Source: Pygmaiobacter massiliensis
Lineage (GTDB): Bacteria > Bacillota > Clostridia > Oscillospirales > Ruminococcaceae
Assembly: GCA_022778585.1 (NCBI GenBank)
Contig: JALFTI010000024.1
Coordinates: forward strand, 1-64,000
Reading direction: 5' to 3'
DNA: 64,000 nt
The notes below the pieces were generated by a model, which worked only from the letters and a program-made list of their open reading frames with translations, searched no databases and had not been told where the DNA came from. This document shows positions 8,740 through 17,561 of this stretch, piece by piece. Position 1 is the first letter of the stretch. Every line of letters begins with the position of its first letter. The position numbers and the translations under genes were made by a program.

Positions 8740-9174
8740 ATGACAAATCCCGATACAGCCGACCTGCTGGAACAGTGCACCGTGGGCAGTAGAAAAGCGG
8801 TGGAAAAGATTGACGGTATGCTGCCGCATGTGCGCGACCGAAAATTGGGCCAGTTTTTGACCCAAAACCGCAAGCAGCACCACCAGCTGGAAGCACAGCT
8901 GGTGCGTCAGCTTGCAGCAGCCGGGCGCACTGCGCCGGACCCTTCGCCCATGGCGCAGCTGATAAGCCGGGCCCAAATGGGGGTGAGAATGGCGCTGGAC
9001 CCCACCGACCACCAAGCCGCCAGCATTCTTTTGGATGGCTGCAATACAGAGGTAAAGGTTATTACCGAGCGGATGAACCGGTGCCAAAGTGCCGAACCGA
9101 AGGCCCGGCAGGCTGCCCAGCAGCTGGTGCAGGTGGAAGAACAGATGGCGCAGGGCCTGCGCGCTTTTTTGTAA
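8740..9174 (+). CDS. Hypothetical small helical protein
   Basis: 144 aa from ATG 8740, placed seven bases after AAGGAGGAA. It appears entirely alpha-helical and rich in Gln, Ala and His, with no signal peptide or membrane segment. Two halves each begin with a similar helix (ADLLEQCTVGSRKAVEKIDGML and AASILLDGCNTEVKVITERMN), which suggests a four-helix, ferritin-like or DUF2383-like bundle. No metal-ligand pattern was confirmed. It is monocistronic, with a terminator directly downstream. Confidence 0.75.
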   Translation: MTNPDTADLLEQCTVGSRKAVEKIDGMLPHVRDRKLGQFLTQNRKQHHQLEAQLVRQLAAAGRTAPDPSPMAQLISRAQMGVRMALDPTDHQAASILLDGCNTEVKVITERMNRCQSAEPKARQAAQQLVQVEEQMAQGLRAFL

Positions 9175-9222
9175 ATAAGCAATAACAGGACACAGTACGC
9201 TTTTGCAGAAAAGCTTATACAG

Positions 9223-9258
9223 AAAAAGCGTGGAAGGATTTTTCCTTCCACGCTTTTT
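9223..9258. terminator. Bidirectional terminator
   Basis: Near-perfect palindrome with a 16-bp stem (aaaaagcgtggaagga / tccttccacgcttttt) between convergent genes, with A and T runs at both ends. Confidence 0.88.
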
Positions 9259-9297
9259 AATATTTTGCAAAGCATTCGCCCCAATAGAAGCTTTGGT

Positions 9298-10208
9298 TTA
9301 CCGGGTGCCCGTAACACCTTCGCCGCCCATAAAGCTGTATTTGGACAGCTTGGTCAGTTCACCATAGGTATCAGGCCGCCGGTCCTTCAGCAGGTTCGAA
9401 AGTCCCATGGAGGTGTGGCGGGCTTCGCTCGGTTCCTGCTCCACATCAATCTCGGCAATAGCCATATCTTCGCGGAACAGGGTATCTGCCCGGTTATCAT
9501 AGGGGTAAGGTCCAAGAATATGGCTGTGGCCGCAGCACATTTCCTTGTCATAATTTCCAACATGGTTGGAAGAGACAAAAAAGACCATATTTTCAGCCGC
9601 CCGCGCATAATCAAAAATATTGTAAAGCTGCAGCTGCTTGTCCTCTTTACTTCCTTCCATAAGAGGCCAGGCGGTGGGGCAAAGAATAATCTGTGCGCCC
9701 ATAACAGCCAGGCTTCTGGCAGATTCCGGAAATGCTTTATCGAAGCAGATCATCAGGCCAATTTTCCCAATTCTGGTGTCAACCACTTTGAATTCGGTTC
9801 CGGGAAAGTAATAAAGGCGTTCGGTCATAGGGTTGTGAATTTTGCGGTAAGTATCCAGGTAGCCTTCGGGACCAACCAGAACCAAACTGTTGTACAACGC
9901 GTCAAATTTGTCGTGGTCCCGTTCGGTCATGCCCCAGGCAATGTACATGTTATGTTCTTTGGCTTTTTGAATTAAAAGCTGAGTGGTAGGCCCTTCCGGC
10001 ACCAGTTCTGCTTCGCGGTGCTGGTAAAGCGCATGGGCGGGATCTACTTCCAGCATGCTGGGCGGAAAGCCCTGTAAGGACAGCTCGGGAAATACAATCA
10101 AATCTGCTTTTTGCTGGGCGGCTTTTTCAATGAACTGCAGGTATTTGGACAAATTTGCCTGTTTTTGTCATACTTTACATTCATTGCGACGGTTGCAATA
10201 ATAGCCAT
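9298..10208 (-). pseudogene. Nitrilase-superfamily carbon-nitrogen hydrolase, frameshifted near the N-terminus
   Basis: The main open frame covers 9298-10152 and lacks the family's N-terminal strand. That strand is encoded just upstream in another frame from ATG 10208 (MAIIATVAMNVKYDK), preceded by GGAGG. One missing base in the A run at 10162-10166 would join them as YDKKQANLSKYLQFIEKAA, a typical nitrilase start of about 303 aa. The Glu-Lys-Cys triad is intact: FPELS, YRKIH and MICFD. Such enzymes hydrolyse amides, carbamoyl compounds or nitriles; the substrate is unknown. It sits 58 bases after the membrane protein gene, probably in one operon under the divergent LysR regulator. Confidence 0.75.
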
Positions 10209-10266
10209 AATACTACCTCCTGTTTATCATAAAATAAAGCGACAAAACAACTGCTTCAAAATAGGT

Positions 10267-11483
10267 TTAAAGGAAAGGGGTGATCAGATAGCGAACCGCA
10301 AAGGACCAGGGAATGCAGACCAGCGAAATGGAAAGCTGCACAAGTTCAATAGCGGGATAGGAACCATCATAGCCAAAGCGCTTTAACACAGCCTGTACCA
10401 AAGGCGGGAAAACCGCTGCGCCAATTAAAATGCTGGGAATAACCACAGCCCAGGAATTGGTGTATGTATTTACAATAGCAGAAGAAAACACAATACCCGG
10501 AAAGGTAAATGCCCAACCATTCTTTTCCCAGGAAGGATAATACAAAAAATAGAAAGGGCCGCCGTGCAGATCTGGGTCAGAATCAACATGGGCAGGTTAT
10601 CTGCCCCATATACAGGATGCAGCGGGTTGAGACACCAAGTAATAATTGCCCCAATGTACATGGCCGTGGTTCCCCAGGAGCTTCCCCAAATCATAAGCTC
10701 GCCAACATCGCCCAAAATGCGGTGCAGAAAAAAGCTTGTGGGGCGAACGGAGAGGGCCCCGGCGTTTGCATCCTGAGCGGGTTCCTTTTCTGCAGGGGCT
10801 TGTTTTTTCATCATCCAGGGCATGCGTTTTACCAAAAGGTGCACAAGGGGAATGGTTACCACAAGCCCCAGCGACACAGCGATAAACCCGGGAAGTCCCA
10901 GTGGAATGGTGACATAAACCATAAAAAACAAGGCTATGGGAAATGGAATAATGCCGCCCATGATAATTGCAGTGATGACCTTTTTAAATTCCTTGCCGTA
11001 GCAGGTTATCATGGTTTGCGAGACCAGAAGGGAACTGAAGGTCGGAATAAAGCCGTAAGCGGCAAACCATTCGGTGCGGACGTACAAGAAAAGCGCAATC
11101 AAAATACTGGCAAAGGCGGAAAAGAACATCTGCAAAAAGCAGCTACTGCTTCCTTCTACACCTGTGCCGGCAAAGGGGGAGCGTTTGCGTTCCAAATAGG
11201 CCGAAAGCAAAGCGCCCAGGCAAAGCAGAATACTGCCAAGAACTGATACAATAAAGCCGCCTTCGGTCAGGTCTGTCAAAAGCCACATGAAACGAAAAAA
11301 GATGTTTCCCTGTGAGCAGCCAGCGACCAAATCTTTAAACGAATAAAGAAACTTGTGATCCGACAGATAGGGTCTGGCAGTCTCCATCGCCCAATAAAGC
11401 ATAATAGCCGCGGCAATTGTTCCTACAAAAGGCAGCAAAACCTTCTTGCGGGAACTGGGCTTAACAGATGCGGTGGTATCCAT
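10267..11483 (-). pseudogene. Polytopic membrane protein of unknown function, frameshifted
   Basis: Two overlapping frames join in the A run at 10544-10549: 11483-10470 and 10545-10267. Adding one base gives a single protein of about 405 aa with roughly 9-10 membrane helices and a basic, Glu/Pro-rich cytoplasmic loop (KKQAPAEKEPAQD). The start ATG 11483 follows AAAGGAG. I do not recognise the family. Its pairing with a nitrilase gene and a divergent LysR regulator suggests uptake of the compound the hydrolase acts on, which is inference only. The break may be a sequencing error. Confidence 0.65.
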
Positions 11484-11540
11484 TTTATGATCTCCTTTAT
11501 GGTCAAAGTGTGGTGGTTGCCAAGGCGCAAAACTGCGGTC

Positions 11541-11570
11541 TTGACAGGAATTTTTAATATATGCTATAAA
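11541..11570 (+). promoter_or_regulatory. Promoter of the LysR gene
   Basis: TTGACA at 11541-11546 and TATAAA at 11565-11570 lie 18 bp apart, 40 bases before the LysR start. Just after it AAAGG and CCTTT are arranged symmetrically around a GGTACC (11567-11586), which may be part of a LysR binding site in this divergent 126-bp region. Confidence 0.65.
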
Positions 11571-11609
11571 GGCGGTACCATACCTTTGCAACATAAAGGA
11601 AGGTGAAAG

Positions 11610-12518
11610 ATGAATTATCGTCAAATGATGTATCTGGATGCAGTGGTTCGCTATGGCAGCATTAACCATGCGGCCAAGGCGTTGGAAGTGTCACAGCCCA
11701 ATCTCAGCCGTGCAATCAATAAGCTGGAAGAGGAAATTGGGCATCACCTGTTGAAGCGGGATGTGAAAGGGGTCCAGCTAACCCGGGAAGGAAGGCGCTT
11801 TTATAACCTTTCGCATGATATTGTCCGTAAAACAATGGCCTTGAACCAGGTGTACCAAACAGATGCAGACCGGCAGACCTTGACTTTTCAGCTTGCAACC
11901 TTTCCGCAGCATGTTACCCAGGTAATAGTTCGTGAGCTGGTGGGACAATTTGCCGAGGATGACAGCTATGAAATGATTGTGTGGAACCTGGGAATGAAGG
12001 AATTTATACAGGTTGTGCGGCAGTATAAGTGCGAAATTGGAGTGGTTTTTCTCACACCGGGAGAATCGGAAAATTACCGGAAAATTATTCGGGAAAACGG
12101 GCTGGATTATCACGAAGTGTCGGCTATTCGTCCCTGCGTGAATGTAAGCCGCCATAACCCGCTTTATAACCGGCAGGCTGTCTCGGTATCCGAACTGGAA
12201 AGCTATCCTATGGCACGGTATGTGGAAGATGAAGTGTCCTATCTCGACTACCGAACTTTGGACTTTACCCGATTTAAAAAATCGGTGTTTTTTAACAGCG
12301 ATGAGGCAATCGCCACTTTTGTAGCCCAGACCGACGCTTTTAAAATAGGCTATTCCTGGACCAGGCAGGAGTACGAAGAGCTGGGGGTGCGCTGTATTCC
12401 GCTGGTGGATGATATTGGCCTGCTGTATTTGGGATGGGTCAGCCGAAAAAATGAGGGCCTTTCCCATATGGCTGCGCGTTTTGTGCAGCTGTTTGAAAAG
12501 CGATATCGTTTTGAGTAA
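11610..12518 (+). CDS. LysR family transcriptional regulator
   Basis: 302 aa. The N-terminal winged helix-turn-helix reads YLDAVVRYGSINHAAKALEVSQPNLSRAINKLEEEIG, typical of LysR, followed by a linker helix and a periplasmic-binding-like inducer domain. GTGAAAG precedes the ATG. It is transcribed divergently from the membrane protein/nitrilase pair, the usual arrangement for a LysR activator and its target operon; the inducer is probably the substrate of that pathway. A hairpin terminator lies at 12729-12760. Confidence 0.93.
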   Translation: MNYRQMMYLDAVVRYGSINHAAKALEVSQPNLSRAINKLEEEIGHHLLKRDVKGVQLTREGRRFYNLSHDIVRKTMALNQVYQTDADRQTLTFQLATFPQHVTQVIVRELVGQFAEDDSYEMIVWNLGMKEFIQVVRQYKCEIGVVFLTPGESENYRKIIRENGLDYHEVSAIRPCVNVSRHNPLYNRQAVSVSELESYPMARYVEDEVSYLDYRTLDFTRFKKSVFFNSDEAIATFVAQTDAFKIGYSWTRQEYEELGVRCIPLVDDIGLLYLGWVSRKNEGLSHMAARFVQLFEKRYRFE

Positions 12519-12728
12519 CAGGAATCTGCCTTATTTATAGCACCGAAAAGAAAGTGTGTAAATTATATAATTTATTGTGCTAAAAGATATATAATTTTAT
12601 ATATAATGCCGCATGTCTGCAGCGGCTCATAAATCGGGCAGACAGAGATATTGCAAAAATAAAAAGCTGGATTGCCTTATAGCGGCGATGAGGTGTTGTG
12701 GAAATTGTGCTTGCAAATTAAAAAAGCA

Positions 12729-12760
12729 GGCGTACACACAAACTGTGTGTACGCCTTTTT
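12729..12760 (+). terminator. Terminator
   Basis: Stem ggcgtacacac / gtgtgtacgcc with a 5-base loop, followed by TTTTT. Confidence 0.85.
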
Positions 12761-12776
12761 AAAATAAAAAGAAAAA

Positions 12777-12817
12777 CGCCCGGCAGATACCAATACATCT
12801 CTACCGGGCATTTTTTT
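12777..12817. terminator. Terminator, probably serving the reverse antiporter gene
   Basis: Stem gcccggcagat / atctctaccgggc with T runs on both strands, placed 37 bases beyond the stop of the reverse gene. Confidence 0.75.
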
Positions 12818-12853
12818 ATGAATCCGACCGGAATCGCCCAAAAGCTCTGTTAA

Positions 12854-14134
12854 TCAGGCCTTTTTCTTAGGAGAACGCTTTTCCGCGTCCTGCCGAATCA
12901 GGCGTGCAGTAACCACATCCACCTGAGACTGCAGTTGCAGCTTGTCGACCAGCGGGCTCTCCTGCAAGCCGGCATAGCGATCTTCGCCGCGGAAAGCCAC
13001 TTTGAGGAGAACAGGTGTAAGGACCGAGCAAGCAATAATTAAAATAATAATCGGTCCAAAATAATCCTGACCAATTACCCCCATATCCATGCCTTTGTTG
13101 GCCACAATCAATGCAACTTCACCGCGGCAAACCATGCCAAGGCCAATCTGGGTGCACTGGCGGTTGGTAAACCCACACAGTTTAGCGCCCAGGCCGCAGC
13201 CAACCAGTTTGGAAATAAGGCCCACGGCAAGCAAAAGAATGGTGAACAATATCAGCCGTTCGCTCAGGGTAGGCAAGGTCATTTCCAAACCGAAATTTGC
13301 AAAGAAAATAGGCGAAAGCAGCAGGTAAGAGAGCGGAGAAAATTTGGACTGAATGTATTGCTGCTTAGGGGTGGTGGAAATCACAAGGCCCGCCGCAAAT
13401 GCGCCGATAATATCCGAAACGCCGAACAATACCTCGCCGGCCCAAGCCATAAACAAGCATAAAACAAAGGCCAAAACCGGGAAACGATGCAAATCCCGTT
13501 CCGGCACACGGCTGTCGTACCAGTTTAAAAAACGGCTGGAAAGCACACCAACCACACCGGCAAAAATAAAGAAAAGAAAAACTTTGAACAGAACCATCGG
13601 TAAACTGACCTGGGCATCCGCCATGCTGGTTACCAATGTCAAACAGATAAGACCCAGCACATCGTCAATGAGGGCTGCAGCCAGAATGGTGTTGCCAACC
13701 TTGGTGGAAAGCTTACCAATTTCCTGCAGGGTTTCCACGGTAATGCTTACCGAGGTTGCGGTTAAGACAGTACCCATGAAGATGGCGCCCATCATGCCTT
13801 CGGAAGGGTCGAACCAAAGCATCAGAGCCGCACCCATGCCAAGGGGCAGCAGAACGCCGATCAGGGCAACAAGAAAACCCGCCTTGCCGGAAGAGCGCAG
13901 GTCTTTAATGCTGGTGCCCATGCCGGCAGTAAACATGATAAGTACTACGCCCAGTTCCGATAGGGTGGATAAAAAATCGGAAGGCTGTAAAATACCCAAT
14001 GCCGACGGTCCCAAAAGCAGACCCGCTAGAAGCGAACCTACTACCTGCGGCAACTGAATTTTGCTTGCCAGTATGCTGAGCAACTTGGTGGAGAATAAAA
14101 TGACCGCGAGGGTCAGTAGAAACTGATAGGTCAT
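12854..14134 (-). CDS. CPA2-type cation:proton antiporter
   Basis: 426 aa from ATG 14134, chosen because GGGAG lies eight bases upstream; the longer frame to 14320 has no ribosome site. About 12-13 membrane helices. LPQVVGSLLAGLLLGPSALG near the start and AALIDDVLGLICL in the middle (the paired acidic residues of CPA2 exchangers) identify the Kef/NapA-like family. It exchanges Na+ or K+ for H+ across the membrane. The C-terminal tail is short and basic with no TrkA-N domain, so it is probably not a glutathione-gated Kef channel. Single gene. Confidence 0.92.
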   Translation of the reverse strand: MTYQFLLTLAVILFSTKLLSILASKIQLPQVVGSLLAGLLLGPSALGILQPSDFLSTLSELGVVLIMFTAGMGTSIKDLRSSGKAGFLVALIGVLLPLGMGAALMLWFDPSEGMMGAIFMGTVLTATSVSITVETLQEIGKLSTKVGNTILAAALIDDVLGLICLTLVTSMADAQVSLPMVLFKVFLFFIFAGVVGVLSSRFLNWYDSRVPERDLHRFPVLAFVLCLFMAWAGEVLFGVSDIIGAFAAGLVISTTPKQQYIQSKFSPLSYLLLSPIFFANFGLEMTLPTLSERLILFTILLLAVGLISKLVGCGLGAKLCGFTNRQCTQIGLGMVCRGEVALIVANKGMDMGVIGQDYFGPIIILIIACSVLTPVLLKVAFRGEDRYAGLQESPLVDKLQLQSQVDVVTARLIRQDAEKRSPKKKA

Positions 14135-14529
14135 AAGAACACTCCCATTGTTGTTGTGAAAAACTACTAAATATTGGCTTTTATTTTTGGTGCAAACGCC
14201 ATTATAGCACGGTGCACCTTTTTGGCAAGAGAAGGGATGAAAAATACACAAATTTTTCACAATAAAATCTTCAAATTCCATTTGGCGAAAAATAATATAA
14301 AACATATAAATCGATTTCACGATGTTTGAGAAGGCGTTTTAGAGAAAAATATTTATTTTTGCAGAAAAGTCAAAATAAAAATATAATTTTTATATAGTAT
14401 GGTCGGCATGGCAAGGTTGGAGGAAAAAAGGTCAGAAAAAAGTGGAAAAAAATAAATAGAAAAATTTAATTTGTAAAAAATATATGAATTTATTTTTCAT
14501 TCATAAAAAATTTTAAGAAAAATACCAGC

Positions 14530-14557
14530 TTGTCAGCGCGCGAATTTATGCTATAAT
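14530..14557 (+). promoter_or_regulatory. Promoter of the first T-box operon
   Basis: TTGTCA (14530-14535) and TATAAT (14552-14557) are separated by 16 bp, just upstream of the T-box leader. The 200 bases before it are AT-rich and contain no gene. Confidence 0.7.
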
Positions 14558-14580
14558 TGTCACCAAACAACACCAGACAA

Positions 14581-14866
14581 GGCGCGGACGGAGAAAGAAG
14601 AAGCCGACCAGCACCCAGTCCAGCGAGCGGTGGATAGTGCAAGCACCGTGTGGGGCCCGGCTTCGAAGTCACTCCTGAGCCGCAATTTCCAAAAAGAGTA
14701 TTCTTTAGTAGAAATTGCCGGGGCTTTCCCGTTATAGAAAGAGGGATTGATAGATCCTGTGACGAGTGCGGGGCCATTTTATCCGGGGCCCCGAAATCGG
14801 GTGGTACCGCGTATCGTTTGGATGCGCCCCGAAAGCCATTGGCTTTCGGGGCGCATTTTTTGTTTT
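14581..14866 (+). ncRNA. T-box riboswitch, probably valine-specific
   Basis: The canonical T-box element GGGTGGTACCGCG is at 14799-14811 and a 16-bp terminator stem with a T run at 14822-14866. In Stem I, AAGCCG pairs with CGGCTT (14658-14663) above the specifier loop and GGAG with CTCC below it. The loop strand is CGAAGTCA, so the specifier is GTC (14668-14670, valine) followed by the usual purine. The bulge TGGT would pair with a tRNA ending ACCA, as tRNA-Val has A73. Uncharged tRNA-Val should therefore prevent termination and switch on the two genes downstream. Confidence 0.9.
14822..14866 (+). terminator. T-box regulatory terminator
   Basis: Perfect 16-bp stem atgcgccccgaaagcc / ggctttcggggcgcat followed by six T residues. 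Its 5' strand lies directly after the T-box bulge, so it can be replaced by the antiterminator. Confidence 0.92.
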
Positions 14867-14916
14867 CCGGATGGTGTCAACCAGCCCAACGGGCGCAGAA
14901 CAAAGGAGAATTTATT

Positions 14917-16017
14917 ATGGCAAACAGTTACACCGTCACCCTTCCCAGCTATTCCATTGGTACAGATTGCTACCGGCAAATTCCTTATGTTACCCGCTTT
15001 TTTGGACGCACAGCGGTCGTAATTGGCGGAAAAACTGCGATGGAAAAGGCAAAACCCGCACTGTTGGAAGGGATAAGCGGGTCTAATGTAGACCTTTTGG
15101 ACTTTGTTTGGTATGGGGGAGATTCCACCTACGAAAATGGCGATGCGCTAATAGAAAAGGCTGTGGTCCGTTCGGCAGATATGATTTTTGGCGTAGGAGG
15201 CGGCCGTGCCTGTGACACTGCCAAGTATGTGGCAGATAAGCTGGATAAACCGCTGTTCACCTTTCCAACCGTGGCGTCTAACTGTGCTTCGGTTACAGCT
15301 ATCTCGGTAATCTACAATCCGGACGGCAGTTTTCGGGAGTATTATTACCCCAAGCTTGCAAACCACTGTTTTATCCATTCGGGCATTATTGCAGGTTCGC
15401 CTGAACCGCTGCTGTGGGCCGGCATTGGTGATGCACTGTCAAAGGAGTGCGAAGCGGTCTTCTCTTCCAAAGATGATGCGCTTTCCCATACCCCGCTGAT
15501 GGGACGGCAGCTTTCGGGCATCTGTACCGACCCGCTGGTGGAATATGGAGCAAAAGCCCTTGCAAGCATCCGCAGCAATACGCCTTCTTTCGAACTGGAC
15601 CAGGTCACGCTGGATATCATTATTTCCACCGGCATTGTGTCCAATATGACTACTACCGAGCAAGATTATTACTATAATTCCACCCTGGCACACTGTGTGT
15701 ACTATGGCTCTACCGTTACCCAAAAAGGGCATCAGCATCTGCATGGCGAGGTTGTTTCGTTGGGGGTGCTGTGTTTGTTAGAATATGCCGGCGACGAAAA
15801 AGAGTTTGACCGCATTATGGGTTTTAACCACTCGATTGGCCTGCCGGTTTGCTTTGACGATGTGGAGATTGAAGAGAGTGAATTTGACCGTATGGCGGAT
15901 AAATTTGTTACCACCACAGAATGGGCACACCTGCCCGCTGGCGTAACGCGAGAAGACTTTTTGGAGGCAATGCGCCGCACAAATGCAAAGGGCCGTGCTT
16001 TTAAACAGAAAAAATAA
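14917..16017 (+). CDS. Iron-containing alcohol dehydrogenase family protein (glycerol dehydrogenase-like)
   Basis: 366 aa from ATG 14917, after AAAGGAG; longer upstream frames run into the T-box and are not coding. The Rossmann half has FGVGGGRACDTAKYVAD (NAD binding) and FPTVASNCASVTAISVIY, as in glycerol dehydrogenases and glycerol-1-phosphate dehydrogenases. Likely metal ligands are D172 (GIGDALSKE), H259 (LAHCVYYG) and H276 (HQHLHGE). The substrate is not evident. The T-box and the following BASS transporter gene suggest a keto acid or alcohol linked to branched-chain amino acid or pantoate metabolism, which is inference. Confidence 0.88.
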   Translation: MANSYTVTLPSYSIGTDCYRQIPYVTRFFGRTAVVIGGKTAMEKAKPALLEGISGSNVDLLDFVWYGGDSTYENGDALIEKAVVRSADMIFGVGGGRACDTAKYVADKLDKPLFTFPTVASNCASVTAISVIYNPDGSFREYYYPKLANHCFIHSGIIAGSPEPLLWAGIGDALSKECEAVFSSKDDALSHTPLMGRQLSGICTDPLVEYGAKALASIRSNTPSFELDQVTLDIIISTGIVSNMTTTEQDYYYNSTLAHCVYYGSTVTQKGHQHLHGEVVSLGVLCLLEYAGDEKEFDRIMGFNHSIGLPVCFDDVEIEESEFDRMADKFVTTTEWAHLPAGVTREDFLEAMRRTNAKGRAFKQKK

Positions 16018-16058
16018 CACCGGCGGGTCTGTACCCGCGGGAGATAGGAGGAAGTGCT

Positions 16059-17141
16059 ATGAACCGATTCATCACCTTTTATAAAAAGAACCTGCTGGTC
16101 TGTATGACTATTACACTGGCGATGATTTCGCTGGTTTTTCCGGAGCCATTCATCTGGCTGACCGCCAATATTGCCATTGACCTCAGTGCAATTCCGTTTC
16201 TGGCTGCTAATTTCCCCAGTTTGGGTTTGGTTAATATTCTGTTGGGCGTTATTATGTTTGGTATGGGCATGACCCTCACCGCAGATGATTTCAAATTGAT
16301 CTTGAAACGCCCGACCGATGTGCTGGTTGGCATTTTCAGCCAGTATATCTGCATGGCCGGCTTTGGCTGGCTGGTGGCGAAGCTGCTTTTGGTGTTAGGG
16401 GCCGGCGGTCCCGAAGCCTGCGCCCAAATTGCGGTGGGACTGGTTCTGCTGGGCTGTGTGCCGGGCGGAACGGCAAGTAATGTTATGACCTTCCTGGCAA
16501 AAGGAGATGTTCCCCTTTCGATTACCATTACCATGTGCACTACTTTGCTGGCCCCGGTCCTTACTCCCAGCCTGACTCTGGCACTGGCCGGCCAGTGGAT
16601 CGAGGTAAACTTCTGGAACATGTTTCTCAGCATTGTGCTGGTGGTGCTTGTGCCCATTCTTTTGGGACTTATGGTACATGCTGTGTTGGGCAGCCGGGTA
16701 GACCGGTTTAAAAATGCACTGGTGAAGATGAGCACAATCTGCATTTCGCTGGTAGTGGCTCTGTGCGTGGGTCCCAACCGTGGCCAAATTACCAGCGTGG
16801 GGCTGGGAACAGTGGCAATTACTGCTTTGGCAGTGGCGCTGCATCATCTGCTGGGGTTAGTATCTGGTTGGTATATTGCCAAGCTGTTCCGTTTTAATGA
16901 GCAGAAAACCCGTGCGCTTTCGCTGGAAGTTGGGCTGCAAAATTCGGGCCTTTCCTGCACACTGGCCAAAACGGCCTTTCCGGATACAATGGCTATTTTG
17001 CCCTGTGTGTTGGCAACGGTGATCCATCAGATTATTGGGCCCGTGGTGGCGGGATATTTTGCTAGCCGTCCTGCTCAAAAACAGCCGTGCAAGGAAGCGG
17101 GGGCAGCGGTTTATTCTGCAGCTGCAGCAAGCCAGATGTGA
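16059..17141 (+). CDS. Bile acid:sodium symporter (BASS) family transporter
   Basis: 360 aa with about 9-10 membrane helices. Family features include GVIMFGMGMTLTADDFKLILKRP near residue 70, the GCVPGGTASNVMTFLAKGD crossover near residue 140, and SLEVGLQNSGLSCTLA near residue 290. In bacteria BASS proteins carry bile acids, pyruvate or pantoate precursors (PanS). A ribosome site AGGAGGAAG precedes ATG 16059. The gene lies 41 bases after the dehydrogenase and is under the same T-box, so a valine-related keto acid is a reasonable substrate guess. Confidence 0.92.
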   Translation: MNRFITFYKKNLLVCMTITLAMISLVFPEPFIWLTANIAIDLSAIPFLAANFPSLGLVNILLGVIMFGMGMTLTADDFKLILKRPTDVLVGIFSQYICMAGFGWLVAKLLLVLGAGGPEACAQIAVGLVLLGCVPGGTASNVMTFLAKGDVPLSITITMCTTLLAPVLTPSLTLALAGQWIEVNFWNMFLSIVLVVLVPILLGLMVHAVLGSRVDRFKNALVKMSTICISLVVALCVGPNRGQITSVGLGTVAITALAVALHHLLGLVSGWYIAKLFRFNEQKTRALSLEVGLQNSGLSCTLAKTAFPDTMAILPCVLATVIHQIIGPVVAGYFASRPAQKQPCKEAGAAVYSAAAASQM

Positions 17142-17561
17142 GGGTATAAGAAAGCGCTATTGTGTTTTTGATAAAATAGGAAAGAAAAGGGCCGCCATGC
17201 TGCAACATGGCGGCCTTTTTCGTGCGAGTGAAGCAATGAAAGAAAGAACCGGTAAAACCGGTGGGGAAACTTCCTCTCATTTTCAAAATTAGTATAACAA
17301 TAACAAATGTTTTAGTCAAGCAAAACGATTTTTATAAAACATATAAAATGGTTTTTCAAAAGGGACTGGATAGGAAAAAGAAGGAGCGGCCATATAACCC
17401 ATATCAAACAAAAAGAAAGTTTGGCGAGCAAATAAGAAGAAAAGCGGCAGTATCTTGCAAAACAAAAAAGCCCTCTTTATACTTAAAAGCGGATGAAAAA
17501 CGGGTATAAAAGGGCTGGTGTACCAATGTCCACAAATACCCTGGCGTAAAGGAGGAGTATT
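17142..17561. other. Intergenic region, no gene seen
   Basis: It contains the terminator at 17185-17220 and then about 300 AT-rich bases without a convincing promoter, hairpin or coding frame. Confidence 0.55.
17185..17220. terminator. Terminator after the BASS gene
   Basis: Stem ggccgccatg / catggcggcc with an A run before and TTTTT after. Confidence 0.88.

Larger units (their letters stand above)
12519..12853. other. Intergenic region, no gene seen
   Basis: The first 90 bases are very AT-rich with several TATAT stretches. The second half holds two terminators that separate the LysR gene from the convergent antiporter gene. No ribosome site followed by a credible open frame is visible. Confidence 0.6.

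Noticed and set aside
13353-14057. A 234-codon forward frame
   Set aside because: Antisense shadow of the CPA2 antiporter; composition is Thr/Pro/Lys-rich without domain features.
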